A stretch of 64,000 nucleotides of DNA, taken from Solidesulfovibrio sp. (GTDB taxonomy: Bacteria > Desulfobacterota > Desulfovibrionia > Desulfovibrionales > Desulfovibrionaceae). Below the pieces are notes generated by a model. It saw nothing but the letters and a program-made list of their open reading frames with translations. It made no database searches and was not told the origin of the DNA. Positions 1 through 9,399 of this stretch are shown piece by piece (position 1 is the stretch's first letter; every line of letters starts with the position of its first letter). The stretch covers positions 62,001 to 126,000 of the forward strand of contig NZ_JBCFBA010000010.1 in NCBI RefSeq assembly GCF_038562415.1, written 5' to 3'. A program made the position numbers and the translations under genes.

Positions 1-1058
1 TGGTCTTCGCCAACAAGGAGGTGACCATCACCGGGCACAAGGGCGGCCGGCGCGACGTCTACTACAACGTCTTTCCCTTGAAGGACGCCTCGGGCGCCGT
101 CATCGGCGGACTTTGCCTCTACCTCGACGTCACGGAACTGCGGGCCAAGGAGGCGGCCATCTGCCGCCAGAACGAGGAAACCGCCTCCCGGGCGGCCAAG
201 GCCGCGACCATCGCCGGCGATCTGTCGGCCACGGCCAAGACCCTGGCCGACCGGGTCGGCCAGGCCAGCCGGGCGGCGCGGGAACAACGCCAGCGCCTGG
301 AACAGGTGGGCGACGCCGTGGCCCGCCTGGGCCGTTCGGCGACGCACATCGCCGACCAGGCCCGGGAAACCGACGCGGCGGCGACCGGCGCCCGGCAACG
401 GGCCGACGAGGCCACCCGGACCATGGAGCGCGTGCTCACCGGCATGGACCAGCTGTCGCGAAAGGCCGGCGACCTCGGCAGCCACATGCGCACGCTTTCG
501 GACCAGGCCCGGGAGGTGGGCGGCATCCTGGGCGTGATCTCCGACATCGCCGACCAGACGAACCTGCTGGCCCTTAACGCCGCCATCGAGGCGGCCAGGG
601 CCGGCGAGTCCGGGCGCGGCTTCGCCGTGGTGGCCGACGAGGTGCGCAAGCTCGCCGAGAAGACCATGGCCGCGACCAAGCAGGTGGAGCAAAACGTCAC
701 GGCCATCCGGGACAGCGCGCAAACCAACAGCCAGGCCACGGCCGAAGCCGTGAACCTGGTCGGGGAAACGGTCACGGTCACCCGCGAGGCCGGCAAGGCC
801 CTGGCGGCCATCCAGGAACTGGCCCAGCGCACCTCCGTCCACATCCGGGCCATCGCCGAAGCGGCCACGGCCCAGCGGGCCGCCGGCGACGAGGCCAGCC
901 GGGCCGGGGGCGATGTCGCCGGGGCGGCGGCGGACACGAGCCAGGCCATGGACGTGTCGGCGGCGGCCGTGGCGGAACTGGCCCGGGTGGCCGGCGACCT
1001 GGAGGCGCTTTTCAGCGCGCCGGCCGCCCCGGATGACAGCCGGCCCCTTTGCGGCTAG
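1..1058 (+). CDS. Methyl-accepting chemotaxis protein, 5' end outside window
   Basis: This is the C-terminal part of a chemoreceptor whose start lies before the window; the frame is open to base 3. The first ~45 residues look like the end of a PAS domain ([14 protein letters not shown], then [16 protein letters not shown]). A long coiled coil follows, carrying the conserved receptor hairpin tip ([20 protein letters not shown], then [18 protein letters not shown]) that binds CheW and CheA. No membrane segment is visible in the part present, so the protein may be cytosolic or anchored further upstream. It ends in TAG ten bases before a small membrane-protein gene. The family assignment is secure; the ligand cannot be told. 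Confidence 0.93.
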   Translation, partial: VFANKEVTITGHKGGRRDVYYNVFPLKDASGAVIGGLCLYLDVTELRAKEAAICRQNEETASRAAKAATIAGDLSATAKTLADRVGQASRAAREQRQRLEQVGDAVARLGRSATHIADQARETDAAATGARQRADEATRTMERVLTGMDQLSRKAGDLGSHMRTLSDQAREVGGILGVISDIADQTNLLALNAAIEAARAGESGRGFAVVADEVRKLAEKTMAATKQVEQNVTAIRDSAQTNSQATAEAVNLVGETVTVTREAGKALAAIQELAQRTSVHIRAIAEAATAQRAAGDEASRAGGDVAGAAADTSQAMDVSAAAVAELARVAGDLEALFSAPAAPDDSRPLCG

Positions 1059-1067
1059 TATCCGCCC

Positions 1068-1262
1068 ATGTGGGAAACGATCCTCGTCATCGTCGGGGTT
1101 TTCGCGGCCTTGAGCGGTTGCCTGTGGTTTCTGATCGGCAGGACGGCGCGCCGGCGCCATGATGCCATCGCTCCGGGCAAGTTCGATTTCGACGCGTTCA
1201 AATCCCGCGAGATCGCCCGGCGCGGCGTGCACGACACGACGCGCTACGGCAAGAAACACTAG
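1068..1262 (+). CDS. Small single-pass membrane protein, unknown
   Basis: A 64-residue protein with one N-terminal hydrophobic segment (about residues 4-24, ETILVIVGVFAALSGCLWFL) followed by a short basic cytoplasmic tail ending RYGKKH. I do not recognise a family. No strong ribosome-binding site precedes the ATG, but it sits tightly between the chemoreceptor stop and the next gene (11 bases). This suggests cotranscription and argues that it is real. It could be a small membrane anchor or regulator; no function is assigned. Confidence 0.6.
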   Translation: MWETILVIVGVFAALSGCLWFLIGRTARRRHDAIAPGKFDFDAFKSREIARRGVHDTTRYGKKH

Positions 1263-1273
1263 CAGGAGCCGTC

Positions 1274-1876
1274 ATGCCCCTTTTCCGTTTGAGCATCCTG
1301 ATCCTTGGCCTGTGCCTCGCGGCCACGGCCGCCGGCGCCGAGGCCCCGTCCAGCCTGGCCGGCCTTTCCCTCGGCGACGCGGTCGAACATTCCAGGAACC
1401 GGCTGGAACTCGCCAAGGCCAGGCCCCTGGCGGACGCGCCCTGGCTGCGTCGCGTCCCCGTCAAGGGGGACGCCCATTTCGCCACGGGCTACGTGCTGGT
1501 CGGCACCTGCGCCGCGCCGGGCCGGGTGGCCCGCATCAAGATGCGCTACCGCGACGGCAGCCTGGATTTTTTTCGCAAGATCAGCGGCGAGATGCTCTCG
1601 CGCTACGGGGACCCCACCGAATACAAGGGCGAGATCGACGGCCGGGTCATGGGCAACAAGTGGGGGTTTTCCGATCCGTGGCTGCGGCCCGTCAGCCTCA
1701 TCCTGCAGCGCGTGGAGGGCGAGGACCCGGAAAGCGGCAGCGGCAACACGGTCAAATTGACAAATTGGGGATTACTCGAGGCCGAGCGTACCTGCTGGCA
1801 GGAACGCCGCGCCCCGGCCGTGGCCAGAAAAACGCCGGCCAAAACCGGCCCGGACAACGGCTACCTGCCCCGCTGA
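1274..1876 (+). CDS. Exported hypothetical protein
   Basis: A 200-residue protein beginning with a clear Sec signal peptide (PLFRLSILILGLCLAATAAGAEA, cleavage expected after AGA/AEA). The mature part is soluble and probably periplasmic, with two or three cysteines (GTCAAPG; TCWQE) that could form a disulfide. The start is supported by AGGAG seven bases upstream. I do not recognise the family. The phrase LGDAVEHSRNRLELAK near the mature N terminus and a central FFRKISGEMLSRYGDPTEYKGE suggest a small alpha/beta fold. It is followed 16 bases later by the hemerythrin gene. Confidence 0.75.
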   Translation: MPLFRLSILILGLCLAATAAGAEAPSSLAGLSLGDAVEHSRNRLELAKARPLADAPWLRRVPVKGDAHFATGYVLVGTCAAPGRVARIKMRYRDGSLDFFRKISGEMLSRYGDPTEYKGEIDGRVMGNKWGFSDPWLRPVSLILQRVEGEDPESGSGNTVKLTNWGLLEAERTCWQERRAPAVARKTPAKTGPDNGYLPR

Positions 1877-1892
1877 CACGTAGGTTCGCCTC

Positions 1893-2294
1893 ATGAGCCA
1901 GACACCGCCATTCGACGACAGCCTGCGCACGGGATTTGCCGACATCGACGAGCAGCACCGCTATTTCCTGGATATGCTTGGTGAATTGGTGCAACGCATC
2001 GAGGCCGGCCAACACCGGCAAGGCGTCCTGGACGCCTTCCAAGGCATGCGCGCCTACGCCGAGGGCCATTTTGCCGACGAGGAGGCGCTGCTGGCCCGCC
2101 TCGGCTACCCGGACATGGAGGCCCACCAGCGCCTGCACGCCACCTTCACGGACATGGTCCGCGAACTGGAGGGGCGCATGGGCGAGGGACCTGGGCTTTT
2201 ATCCCTGGAAACACTGGAATTTCTCGGCGCCTGGTTCATCGGGCACATCCGCAACGAAGACCAGCGTTTCGCCGCCTACGCCCGCCGGGGCTAG
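1893..2294 (+). CDS. Bacteriohemerythrin
   Basis: A 133-residue single-domain hemerythrin, a four-helix bundle that binds O2 at a non-heme di-iron centre. The ligand pattern is complete: H22 in GFADIDEQHRYF, H59 and E63 in HFADEE, H78 and H82 in HQRLH, and H118 and D123 in HIRNED. Length is normal for a stand-alone bacterial hemerythrin. Such proteins are abundant in microaerotolerant Desulfovibrio and usually deliver or sense oxygen in the cytoplasm. It lies downstream of an exported protein in the same direction and ends 32 bases before a strong inverted repeat that probably ends the transcript. Confidence 0.93.
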   Translation: MSQTPPFDDSLRTGFADIDEQHRYFLDMLGELVQRIEAGQHRQGVLDAFQGMRAYAEGHFADEEALLARLGYPDMEAHQRLHATFTDMVRELEGRMGEGPGLLSLETLEFLGAWFIGHIRNEDQRFAAYARRG

Positions 2295-2325
2295 ACCGCC
2301 CCGCCATCGAAAGCACCCGAAATTT

Positions 2326-2364
2326 CAACGGCCCGAGAGAAACCGCTGTTCTCCCGGGCCGTTG
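2326..2364. terminator. Bidirectional hairpin between convergent genes
   Basis: Arms CAACGGCCCG and CGGGCCGTTG pair perfectly. The stem extends inward through GAGAA/TTCTC with one mismatch around a loop of about seven bases. It sits between the 3' ends of the hemerythrin gene and the opposing Phe/Gly-rich gene. The T-tracts are weak, so termination is inferred from position and stem strength. Confidence 0.6.
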
Positions 2365-2385
2365 ATCTCGATAAATATCGAAAGG

Positions 2386-2688
2386 CTACGAGAAGAAGTT
2401 GAAGGTGGTGCCGCCGGAGCCGAACAGGGACGAAAAGTCCAGGGTCGCGCCGGTGGTGCCGAAGCTGGTGAACAGGTTGTTGGTGGTGCCGCCGAACAGG
2501 CTGGACAGATCCAGGCTGAAGCCGCCGTTGCCGAACAGGGAAGTCAGGTCCAGACCGAAACCGGTGCCGCCAAAGCCAAGGCCGCCGGTCAGATCAAAGC
2601 CGGTGCTGAACCCGAAAAGCCCGCCCCCAAGATTTTGAAAAAGCGACGTAAAATCAAAAAGTCCGCCGCTGCCGGATAATGTTGCCAT
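2386..2688 (-). CDS. Phe/Gly-rich low-complexity protein with SLFG repeats
   Basis: A 100-residue protein built from only ten amino acid types (M, A, T, L, S, G, F, D, Q, N). It has no Lys, Arg, His, Glu, Pro, Cys, Val, Ile, Tyr or Trp. Four copies of D-[FL]-[ST]-S-L-F occur at about residues 12-17, 47-52, 60-65 and 84-89, three of them followed by G. There is also a GLFG at 23-26, and the end is FNFFS. A ribosome-binding site (GGGAGGG, five bases before ATG) and an ATTCTA (-10-like on this strand) at 2707-2712 support expression. There is no signal peptide or charged start. The composition resembles GLFG-type cohesive or amyloid-like sequence. The function is unknown and a chance reading frame is not fully excluded. 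Confidence 0.6.
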   Translation of the reverse strand: MATLSGSGGLFDFTSLFQNLGGGLFGFSTGFDLTGGLGFGGTGFGLDLTSLFGNGGFSLDLSSLFGGTTNNLFTSFGTTGATLDFSSLFGSGGTTFNFFS

Positions 2689-3412
2689 GTTGCCCTCCCG
2701 TTAAAAATTCTAGAAAATCGGCAAAGTAACCAATACTTCCCCCCAAGATTTGCATGCGTAGGGAATCGAGGTTTTTGCAAACCGACCGGCCCCCCCGGCA
2801 CGCCCCTCAAGGTTAGGTTTGAATAACGGTCCCCTCTGAGGATGTCAATCCATTCACGCGGGTCCCGAACGAAAAAGAAATGGCGAGCAGAAATGCGGGC
2901 CGTATTTTCCCAGTATCGGCGTCAGATAAAATCGGCACAACGGTTGGCGGCGAATCTGCCTCGCCACGATACCAACTGCCGAAGGATCGGGAGCATTTTC
3001 CTTGGTTGCATCAATCATACCCAAATCCGGAATCACGACTCCATACGCTGCGGACTCCGCGCAAACCCGGCTCTCCCAAACGCCCTTGCCGTTCAAAACG
3101 CAAAACAACTCGCTGCAACGTCCGCTTCCCACAATCACTGAAGTGTTTATGCATGGTACAACGAATATCGTTCACTAAACCAGGAGGCCCCGGGCGAGCG
3201 CCCATACCACGGTGTCACCACCGCAGCGCGGCAGTGGCGGCCGGCAGTTTCCATTCTCCCGGACCGCGACCGTGTCCCTGCCGGACCGGCGGGCGCGCAA
3301 TCCACGGCCGGCCGCCGGCGCCGTCGCCTGCCCCGGCCCAAGCCGATGGCCACATCCGTCGCGCCCCCGTCTGACACCAAGATATGACATAAATGTCACC
3401 ATGCATCCGAGG
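2689..3412. other. Gene-free AT-richer stretch
   Basis: About 720 bases of lower GC than the surroundings. Several frames stay open (for example 2842-3141 on the plus strand and 2854-3138 on the minus strand), but none has a ribosome-binding site or recognisable product. The only structure I see is a palindrome TGACA-TAAA-TGTCA at 3385-3398, just past the 3' end of the next gene. Confidence 0.5.
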
Positions 3413-5227
3413 CTAGCCGAACACCTTGATGTCGGCGCCAAGCACACCCACGATGCGGTCGCCGGAAAAAATGGGGGCCGAGATGGTCAGGCAGTATTCG
3501 CCCGAGGCCTCGGACAGATAGATGGGCGAGATGGAGGTATCCTGCCGCTCCATGACCGAGGTGAACCAGGGTCGCGCGGACCAGTTCTTCCCCCGCACCG
3601 AGGCCGTTCCCTTGGCCCGGAAGCCCGCCGGGGCGATGTTCTCGGTCAGCTGCGTCCCGGAGGCGTCCGTGGCGTAAAGCAGTTCCAGGAAGGCGTTTTC
3701 CGCCAGGGCCCGGCGCATGAGCGCCTCCATGCGCGCCGCGTCCAGGCCCGTCATCTCCGGCGCCTGGGCCATGGTCTCCACCACGTCCTGGGCCGTGCCC
3801 TGGCCGATGAGCTTGAAGACGCCGTTGAGCTTGATGAGTTCCTCTATTTCGCCGCCGAGGTTCTCGATGGTGCCGGCGGAACGGAGCATGCCTTCGGTGG
3901 TGCGGGCCGAGAGGTCGCGCACCCGGTCGATGGCCGCCTGGATGCGTTCGCTGGCCGCCACCTGTTCGTCGGAGGCGGCGGCGATGGAGCCGACCTGGGC
4001 GGCCGCGTCGCCGGAAAGCCGCACGATGCGGCCCAGGGCGTCCCGGGACTGGCCGGCCAGGTCCGTGGCGCTGGCCACGGCCGCGGCGGCCTGGTCCATG
4101 TGGCGGACGTTGTCGAAGGTGCCCTTCTGGATGGCCTCGATGACGCGGGCCACTTCGGAGGTGGCGGCCATGGTCTTTTCGGCGAGCTTGCGCACCTCGT
4201 CGGCCACCACGGCGAAGCCGCGCCCGGCCTCGCCGGCCCTGGCCGCCTCGATGGCGGCGTTTAAGGCCAGCAGATTGGTCTGGTCGGCGATGTCGGAGAT
4301 CACGGTCATGACCTGGCCGATGGACTGGGCCTTGTGGCCGAGTTCGGCCATGTTGGCCTTAAGCTCCCCGGCCAGGGCGCTCACCCGGCCGATGGCGGCC
4401 ACGGACTCGTCCACGACCCCGGCGCCGTCGGCGGCGCGCTTGCGCGCCTCCTCGGCCGCGGCGGCGGCCATGTCGGCGCTTTGGGCCACGGCCACCGTGG
4501 ACTGCACCATCACGCCCACCGAGGCGGCGGTGTCGTCGATGCAGCCCTTTTGCTCCTCGGCCCCGAGGCTGACATCCCGCGCTTCGGCCCGCAACGCGGC
4601 GGTGGCCTTCTTGATGGAGTCGGCCACGCCCTCCAGGGTCTCGCCGGCGGCCAGCATGCCGATGCGCCTGGCCTCGTCCTTCTTGCCGGCGCGGCGGGCC
4701 TCGCGGCCGGCCTCCTCGGCCGCGGCCGCGTGGGCCTCCACGGCCAGCGCCCGTTCCTTGGCCAGCACGAGCTGGTTTTCGAGCACCAGCACCATGGCTT
4801 CGAGGTTGTCCCGCAGCACGCCCAGGCGTCCGTGAAAGCGGCCGTCCGGCGGCAATCGGGCCGTATCGCCCTGCCCTACCCGGTCGGCGTAGCCGGCGAG
4901 CAGTTCCAGGGGCCGCATCAGGTAGCGGTTCAAGACGGCCAGGAAGATCCCGGCCAGCACGACCGCGGCCGCCACGCCGGCCAGCAGCGAGGCCGTGGCC
5001 GCCTTGTCCGGCAAGTCGGTCACGAGCTGCCGGAGACTGGCCACATCGGCCTTGGCCCGGCTCGGATCGGCCGCGCCCAGGTCCCCTTCCACCCGGGACA
5101 ACCCGGCCCGGGCCGTCTCCATCAGGGAGGACAGCCGCCAGGAGGCGACGCCATTGGCGACCAGAACCACCAGGAAAAAACCGACGATCGTCGTCAGCGT
5201 CAGACGCAACTGCAACGAAATACGCAT
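3413..5227 (-). CDS. Methyl-accepting chemotaxis protein with C-terminal Cache/PDC-like sensor
   Basis: A 604-residue chemoreceptor. I start it at [10 protein letters not shown] because GGGGGA lies just upstream and the hydrophobic TM1 ([18 protein letters not shown]) follows at once; an earlier in-frame ATG would add 78 unlikely residues. A second TM ([20 protein letters not shown]) and a HAMP-like region follow, then the signalling coiled coil with the standard tip ([20 protein letters not shown]). Unusually, about 110 residues continue past the signalling domain ([19 protein letters not shown] ... [14 protein letters not shown]). They contain [31 protein letters not shown] and GVLGADI, typical of PDC/Cache sensor folds. 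The sensor would therefore be cytoplasmic and at the C terminus. The ligand is unknown. Confidence 0.9.
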   Translation of the reverse strand: MRISLQLRLTLTTIVGFFLVVLVANGVASWRLSSLMETARAGLSRVEGDLGAADPSRAKADVASLRQLVTDLPDKAATASLLAGVAAAVVLAGIFLAVLNRYLMRPLELLAGYADRVGQGDTARLPPDGRFHGRLGVLRDNLEAMVLVLENQLVLAKERALAVEAHAAAAEEAGREARRAGKKDEARRIGMLAAGETLEGVADSIKKATAALRAEARDVSLGAEEQKGCIDDTAASVGVMVQSTVAVAQSADMAAAAAEEARKRAADGAGVVDESVAAIGRVSALAGELKANMAELGHKAQSIGQVMTVISDIADQTNLLALNAAIEAARAGEAGRGFAVVADEVRKLAEKTMAATSEVARVIEAIQKGTFDNVRHMDQAAAAVASATDLAGQSRDALGRIVRLSGDAAAQVGSIAAASDEQVAASERIQAAIDRVRDLSARTTEGMLRSAGTIENLGGEIEELIKLNGVFKLIGQGTAQDVVETMAQAPEMTGLDAARMEALMRRALAENAFLELLYATDASGTQLTENIAPAGFRAKGTASVRGKNWSARPWFTSVMERQDTSISPIYLSEASGEYCLTISAPIFSGDRIVGVLGADIKVFG

Positions 5228-5396
5228 GGGTCCCCCGCTATGGCCGTATGTCCGGAACACGGCCGGACGCCAGGACAACCGGCGCCCGGCCGCGACGCAA
5301 AACACCCCGCAAGTTTCACGTGCACCTAGCATAAGAAAGGGGCATGTCAACCCTGCGGGGCGACGCTCTTTTTTTTGAAAAATCGCGACTGCGGGA

Positions 5397-7343
5397 TCAG
5401 GAAACCCGGTCCCCGGGCGCAACCACGGCCGAAGGACCAAGCAGGGCCATGCCGCCGGCATGGCGCACGGCCAGGATCATGCCGTGGGAGACCGCGCCGC
5501 GAAGCGCGCGGGGCTTTAGGTTGGCCACCAGCACCACCTGCCGGCCGACGAGCTCCTCGGGCTTGAAGTATTCGGCCAGCCCGGCCACCACCGGCCGGGG
5601 CGCCTCCTCGCCGATGTCCACGGTCACGGCGTAGAGCCGATCGGCCCCGGGCACGGGCTCGGCCGAGCGCACCACGCCCACGCGCAGGTCGAGCTTGGCG
5701 AAATCCTCGAATTCCACTTCCGGGGCCGGTCCGGGCTTGGCCGGGGCCTCCTTCTTGGCCTTGGCCTTGGCCGGTTTTTCCGGTTTGGCCGCGGCCGGGG
5801 CGGCCTCCTTGGCCAGGGGCTCCAGGCGCGGGAAGAGGTTGGAGGTGGCGGCGACCACCGTGCCGGCGGCCAGGGGCGCGAAAACCCGGTCCGGTCCGGT
5901 CAGGCGCACGGCCCCGGGGTCGGCGCCGAGCTGGGCCAACAGCCTGGCCGCCGCCTCGGGCACCACCGGCAGCAGGCACACGGCCGCAAGGCGCAAGCCC
6001 CCCAGGACGCTGGCCATGACCGTGCCGAGCCTGGCCGTGCGCCCTTCCTTGGCCAGGGCCCAGGGCGCCTGGGCGTCGATGTACTTGTTAAGCCCGCGCA
6101 CGAGCTCCCACAGGGCTTCCAGGGCCCGGGAGAACTGGGCCGCGCCGAAAAGCTGGACGAAGTTGTCCACGGACTCGGCGGCCAGCGTGGCCAGCGCCGT
6201 TTCGCCTTCCTCGGCCTCCCCGGCCTCGGGCACCACGCTCGCGAAATACTTGGCCGTCATGGCCAGGCTGCGGTTGGCCAGGTTGCCCAGGTCGTTGGCC
6301 AGGTCGGCGTTGAAGCGGCCGGCGAAGGCCTCCTCGGAAAAGCTGGCATCCGAACCGAAGACCATCTCGCGCAACAAAAAGTAGCGCATGCCCGAAAGCC
6401 CGGCCCTTGCCGCCATGTCCAGGGGCTCGACCACGTTGCCGAGGGATTTGGACATCTTGGTGTCGCGCACCAGCCAGTAGCCGTGGACGTTGAGGCGCTT
6501 GTACAGCGGCAGGCCCATGGCCATGAGCATGGTCGGCCAGAAGATGGCGTGGGGTTTGAGGATGTCCTTGGCCACCAGGTGCTCGGCCGCCTCCCACCAG
6601 GCGGCGTAGCCGGGGTCGTCGGGCCAGCCGATGGCCGTGAGGTAGTTGATCAGCGCATCGAACCAGACATAGGTGACGAAACCGTCGTCAAAGGGCAGTT
6701 CGATGCCCCAGGTCAGGCGGGACTTCGGCCGGGAGATGCACAGGTCCTCCAGGGCGCCGGATTCGAGCAGGCTCACCACCTCGTTTCGGTACTGCCGGGG
6801 CCGGATGAAGTCCGGGTTGGCCTTGATATGCTCCAGGAGCGCGCCCTGGTATTTGGACATGCGGAAGAAGTAGTTCTTCTCGGCGATGTATTCCGGCTTG
6901 ACCTTGTGGTCCGGGCACAGGCCGTCGACGAGCTCCTTTTCCGTCAGGAAGCGTTCGCAGCCCTTGCAGTAATGGCCGCCGTACTCGCCGAAATAGATGT
7001 CGCCCTTGTCGTGGACGATTTGCAAGGCGTGTTGCACGGCCCGGCGATGGTCGGCGTCGGTGGTGCGGATGAAGCGGTCGGGGGTGATGCCGAGCTTGGG
7101 CCACAAGGCGCCGAACAGGCCGCTGATGGTGTCGGCGTATTCCTTCGGCGTCTGGCCGGCGGCCTTGGCCGCCTCGGCGATCTTGTCGCCGTGTTCGTCG
7201 GTGCCGGTCAGGAAATAGACCCGCTCGCCCAGCAGGGCGTGGAACCGGGCCAGGGCGTCGGCCACGATGGTGGTATAGGCATGGCCCAGGTGGGGCTTGG
7301 CGTTGACGTAGTAGATGGGCGTGGTGATGAAAAAACGCTTCAC
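5397..7343 (-). CDS. metG: Methionine--tRNA ligase
   Basis: A class I aminoacyl-tRNA synthetase of 648 residues that charges tRNA-Met with methionine. HLGH (residues 18-21, the HIGH motif) and KMSKS (in [11 protein letters not shown]) form the ATP site. A zinc-knuckle insert (HYCKGC ... LCPDH) lies between them. The anticodon-binding helical domain follows, and the C terminus carries the EMAP-II/Trbp111-type tRNA-binding domain ([26 protein letters not shown] ... MILAV), joined by an Ala/Lys/Pro-rich linker. It starts with GTG, overlapping the TGA of the upstream RicT-like gene as GTGA, so the two are translationally coupled. Length and motifs are normal. Confidence 0.98.
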   Translation of the reverse strand: MKRFFITTPIYYVNAKPHLGHAYTTIVADALARFHALLGERVYFLTGTDEHGDKIAEAAKAAGQTPKEYADTISGLFGALWPKLGITPDRFIRTTDADHRRAVQHALQIVHDKGDIYFGEYGGHYCKGCERFLTEKELVDGLCPDHKVKPEYIAEKNYFFRMSKYQGALLEHIKANPDFIRPRQYRNEVVSLLESGALEDLCISRPKSRLTWGIELPFDDGFVTYVWFDALINYLTAIGWPDDPGYAAWWEAAEHLVAKDILKPHAIFWPTMLMAMGLPLYKRLNVHGYWLVRDTKMSKSLGNVVEPLDMAARAGLSGMRYFLLREMVFGSDASFSEEAFAGRFNADLANDLGNLANRSLAMTAKYFASVVPEAGEAEEGETALATLAAESVDNFVQLFGAAQFSRALEALWELVRGLNKYIDAQAPWALAKEGRTARLGTVMASVLGGLRLAAVCLLPVVPEAAARLLAQLGADPGAVRLTGPDRVFAPLAAGTVVAATSNLFPRLEPLAKEAAPAAAKPEKPAKAKAKKEAPAKPGPAPEVEFEDFAKLDLRVGVVRSAEPVPGADRLYAVTVDIGEEAPRPVVAGLAEYFKPEELVGRQVVLVANLKPRALRGAVSHGMILAVRHAGGMALLGPSAVVAPGDRVS

Positions 7344-8548
7344 GATCCGGTCTCCGGGTCACGGGAAGAAGGTTTGCCGCCGCCGTGGCGTCCATCGGGG
7401 CGGTGGGGCTGCCTGGGGCCGGCCTGTTTCGGGGGCCGTTCCCCGGCCGGCTCACGGGGGGGGCGGGAGGGTTTGCGGCCGGGCCGGCGGGGCCGACGGG
7501 CGGAGCGGCTCCCGGCGTCCCGGTCGTCCTCGGCCGGGCCCTGGCTTTCGGCCGGCGCGGGCGCGGCGGCCTCGCCGGGCGCCCGCCCGGCCGGTTGGGC
7601 CACGGGGCGCGGGCGATCACGACCCGCCCCGCGGGCCGCCGGCCGCGAACCCGGGCCGGGACGCGACGTTTCGGGTCGGGCGGCCTCGGTCCGGGCGCGC
7701 TCCTCGAGTTTCGGCGCCCCGAGGGGATCGGCCTGCGGCGGCCGGGACTCGATCACGGCGCTCCATTCGTCCACGGTCAACTCGCGTTCCTCGCCGGTTT
7801 CGTCGAGGACGGTGACCGTTTCCCGGAAAAGGTTGGTGCGCAGCACCTTGACCAGCCCCAGGGAGGTGGAGAACTTCTTGCCGACCCGGGGACATTTTTT
7901 CTGGAACTGCTCGTAGTTGTCCTGCTCGAAGGACAGGCAGCACAGCAGTCGGCCGCAGATGCCGGAAATCTTGGTCGGATTGAGGAACAGGTTCTGTTCC
8001 TTGGCCATCTTGATGGTGACTGGGGCGAACTTGCGCATGAAGCGGCGGCAGCAGCACATCTGGCCGCAATTGCCGATGGCGCCGAGCATCTGCGTTTCGT
8101 GGCGCACGCCGATCTGGCGCAGTTCGATGCGGGTGTGGTAGGCCTTAACCAGGTCCTTGACCAGCTCCCGGAAATCGATGCGGCCCGGGGCGGTGAAGTA
8201 GAACACGATCTTTCCCCGGTCGTGGAGCACCTCGACGTCGACGAGCTTCATTTCCAGGGCCCGGGATTCGATGCATTTGCGGCAATAGGCGTGGGCCTCA
8301 CGGGCCAGGATGTCGTTTTCGCGCTTGATGTCCAGGTCTTCCGGCGTGGGCAGGCGGAAGATGGGTTTTATTTCCTGTCCTTCGTTGTCTTCGGGGGGGG
8401 CGTCGCGCACGAGGGCGACCTTGCCCATACCCAGTCCCTGTTCGGTCTGGACGAGGACGTCGTCGCCGACGTCCACCACGAAGGGTCCGGAGTCAAAGTA
8501 GTACAGCTGTCCGTGGTCCCGGAACTTGATGCCGAGGATATGGCTCAT
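7340..8548 (-). CDS. PSP1-domain protein, RicT/YaaT family
   Basis: A 402-residue protein with a PSP1 domain: the N-terminal ~270 residues contain GIKFRDHGQLYYFDSG, YCRKCIESR, CGQMCCCRRFM and CGRLLCCLSFEQDNYEQF. The Cys-rich motifs match RicT/YaaT, which in Bacillus belongs to an Fe-S RicAFT complex affecting RNA maturation; the role in Desulfovibrio is not established. The last ~130 residues are a Pro/Arg/Gly-rich, probably disordered tail that is longer than in Bacillus. The start at MSHILGIKF is chosen because conservation begins there; upstream in-frame ATGs run toward the tRNA promoter. It overlaps metG by four bases. Confidence 0.9.
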   Translation of the reverse strand: MSHILGIKFRDHGQLYYFDSGPFVVDVGDDVLVQTEQGLGMGKVALVRDAPPEDNEGQEIKPIFRLPTPEDLDIKRENDILAREAHAYCRKCIESRALEMKLVDVEVLHDRGKIVFYFTAPGRIDFRELVKDLVKAYHTRIELRQIGVRHETQMLGAIGNCGQMCCCRRFMRKFAPVTIKMAKEQNLFLNPTKISGICGRLLCCLSFEQDNYEQFQKKCPRVGKKFSTSLGLVKVLRTNLFRETVTVLDETGEERELTVDEWSAVIESRPPQADPLGAPKLEERARTEAARPETSRPGPGSRPAARGAGRDRPRPVAQPAGRAPGEAAAPAPAESQGPAEDDRDAGSRSARRPRRPGRKPSRPPREPAGERPPKQAGPRQPHRPDGRHGGGKPSSRDPETGS

Positions 8549-8673
8549 GGGCGCCCTATGGATACGCCGCGCGCAGGCGGCGGTAATGATCGACAAGGGC
8601 AAGGACATATGCCATTTGGCGCCGGACGGCAAATGGCGCGACGGGTCTGGCGAAATTTTTTCACAAAATCGAG

Positions 8674-8702
8674 TTGACAAGCCCGTCCCATCCGCGTAGA
8701 CC
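8674..8702 (+). promoter_or_regulatory. Sigma-70 promoter of the tRNA-Lys gene
   Basis: A perfect -35 (TTGACA, 8674-8679), a 17-base spacer and TAGACC (8697-8702, a weak -10) lie about 40 bases before the tRNA. The match and position make it the likely promoter. Confidence 0.55.
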
Positions 8703-8743
8703 GCTTCTTCGCCGCGCATGAGTGCTTCACGCACGCGCCGCGC

Positions 8744-8819
8744 GGGCCATTAGCTCAATTGGTAGAGCAGCGGACTCTTAATCCGTTGGTTCAAGGTTCG
8801 AGTCCTTGATGGCCCACCA
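8744..8819 (+). tRNA. tRNA-Lys (anticodon CTT)
   Basis: A complete 76-base cloverleaf with encoded CCA. The acceptor arms GGGCCAT and ATGGCCC pair fully, the D-arm is TAGCTCAATTGGTAGAGCA, and the anticodon stem GCGGA/TCCGT encloses the loop CTCTTAA. That places CTT at positions 34-36, reading AAG. The T-arm has GGTTCGAGTCC. A promoter lies upstream and an intrinsic terminator downstream, so it is a single-gene unit. tRNA 3' ends are common integrase targets; see the near-repeat at 9319-9334. Confidence 0.97.
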
Positions 8820-8830
8820 GTAAAAATTAC

Positions 8831-8878
8831 AAAGGGTTACATGCCGGAAACACCCGGACCATGTGACCCTTTGTTTTT
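8831..8878 (+). terminator. Intrinsic terminator after tRNA-Lys
   Basis: Arms AAAGGGTTACATG and CATGTGACCCTTT pair over 13 bases with one T-G wobble. An inner CCGG/CCGG stem is nested inside, and GTTTTT follows directly. This is a textbook rho-independent terminator. Confidence 0.85.
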
Positions 8879-9318
8879 GCCCAAAGCCCCTCCGAGTCCC
8901 GGAATAGTCCCGGACACCCAATATCCCTCGGAATACACCTCGGGGGCGACATTGTCTGAAGGCAATGTCGCTCTCCACTCTACGCCTTTCCTGGCGGTCC
9001 ACGAGGGAGCGGCAACCGGTGCGGTCACGACCCGAAGCGACCGAAACTGACGCCGTCTGTCCCCATCCGCAAGGGCAAAGGCGGTCTGCCCCGTGCTCAA
9101 CCCGATGTTGGCAACAAACCACGGATCGCCCAACCCAAAGTCCGAAAATACAGGTTCGTGTCCTTCATGGTGATCCTTCGGGGCTGACCATATCCGGCCG
9201 CCTCCCCGCGAGAAACCAGGAAGGACAGAAAAGTTATGAATTACAGCATATTGAATAGCATCAAACGAATTGTCACTGAAAACAACGAAAAATAGTTTCA
9301 TGCAATGATTTTTCGCCA
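8879..9318. other. Gene-free spacer downstream of tRNA
   Basis: No frame here has a start signal or recognisable product. A perfect 8-base inverted repeat CGACATTG/CAATGTCG lies at 8947-8970 around an 8-base loop. The stretch lies between the tRNA 3' end and a near-copy of it, so it may be the leftover of an inserted element. Confidence 0.4.
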
Positions 9319-9334
9319 TCCTCTATGGCCCACC
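9319..9334 (+). repeat. Near-copy of the tRNA-Lys 3' end (possible att scar)
   Basis: TCCTCTATGGCCCACC matches the tRNA 3' segment TCCTTGATGGCCCACC (8803-8818) at 14 of 16 positions in the same orientation, with the last ten bases identical. Direct repeats of a tRNA 3' end usually mark integration sites. No integrase gene is present between the copies. Confidence 0.4.
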
Positions 9335-9378
9335 CCAAAACGCTCGCGTTCATCAGTCATATCTTGCCGAAATAACAT

Positions 9379-9390
9379 ATGTTTACAAAC
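9379..9390. promoter_or_regulatory. Weak copy of the GTTG-N4-CAAC operator
   Basis: ATGTTTACAAAC shares the core TGTTTACAA with the complement of the stronger elements at 26338 and 30046 (9 of 12 positions). It lies only about 20 bases above the -24 box, closer than usual for a sigma-54 enhancer. It may be a repressing or auxiliary site, or chance. Confidence 0.3.
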
Positions 9391-9399
9391 CATCGCCTT

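Noticed and set aside
1936-2679. Plus-strand frame with EVEGGAAGAEQG-like repeats
   Set aside because: It is the hemerythrin gene out of frame joined to the complement of the Phe/Gly-rich gene; its repeats reflect that gene.
2842-3141. Small frames on both strands in the AT-richer gap
   Set aside because: No ribosome-binding site, no recognisable product, and composition unlike neighbouring genes.
8837-9319. Minus-strand frame of 160 residues next to the tRNA
   Set aside because: It crosses the tRNA terminator and the inverted repeat and has no start signal; kept only as spacer.
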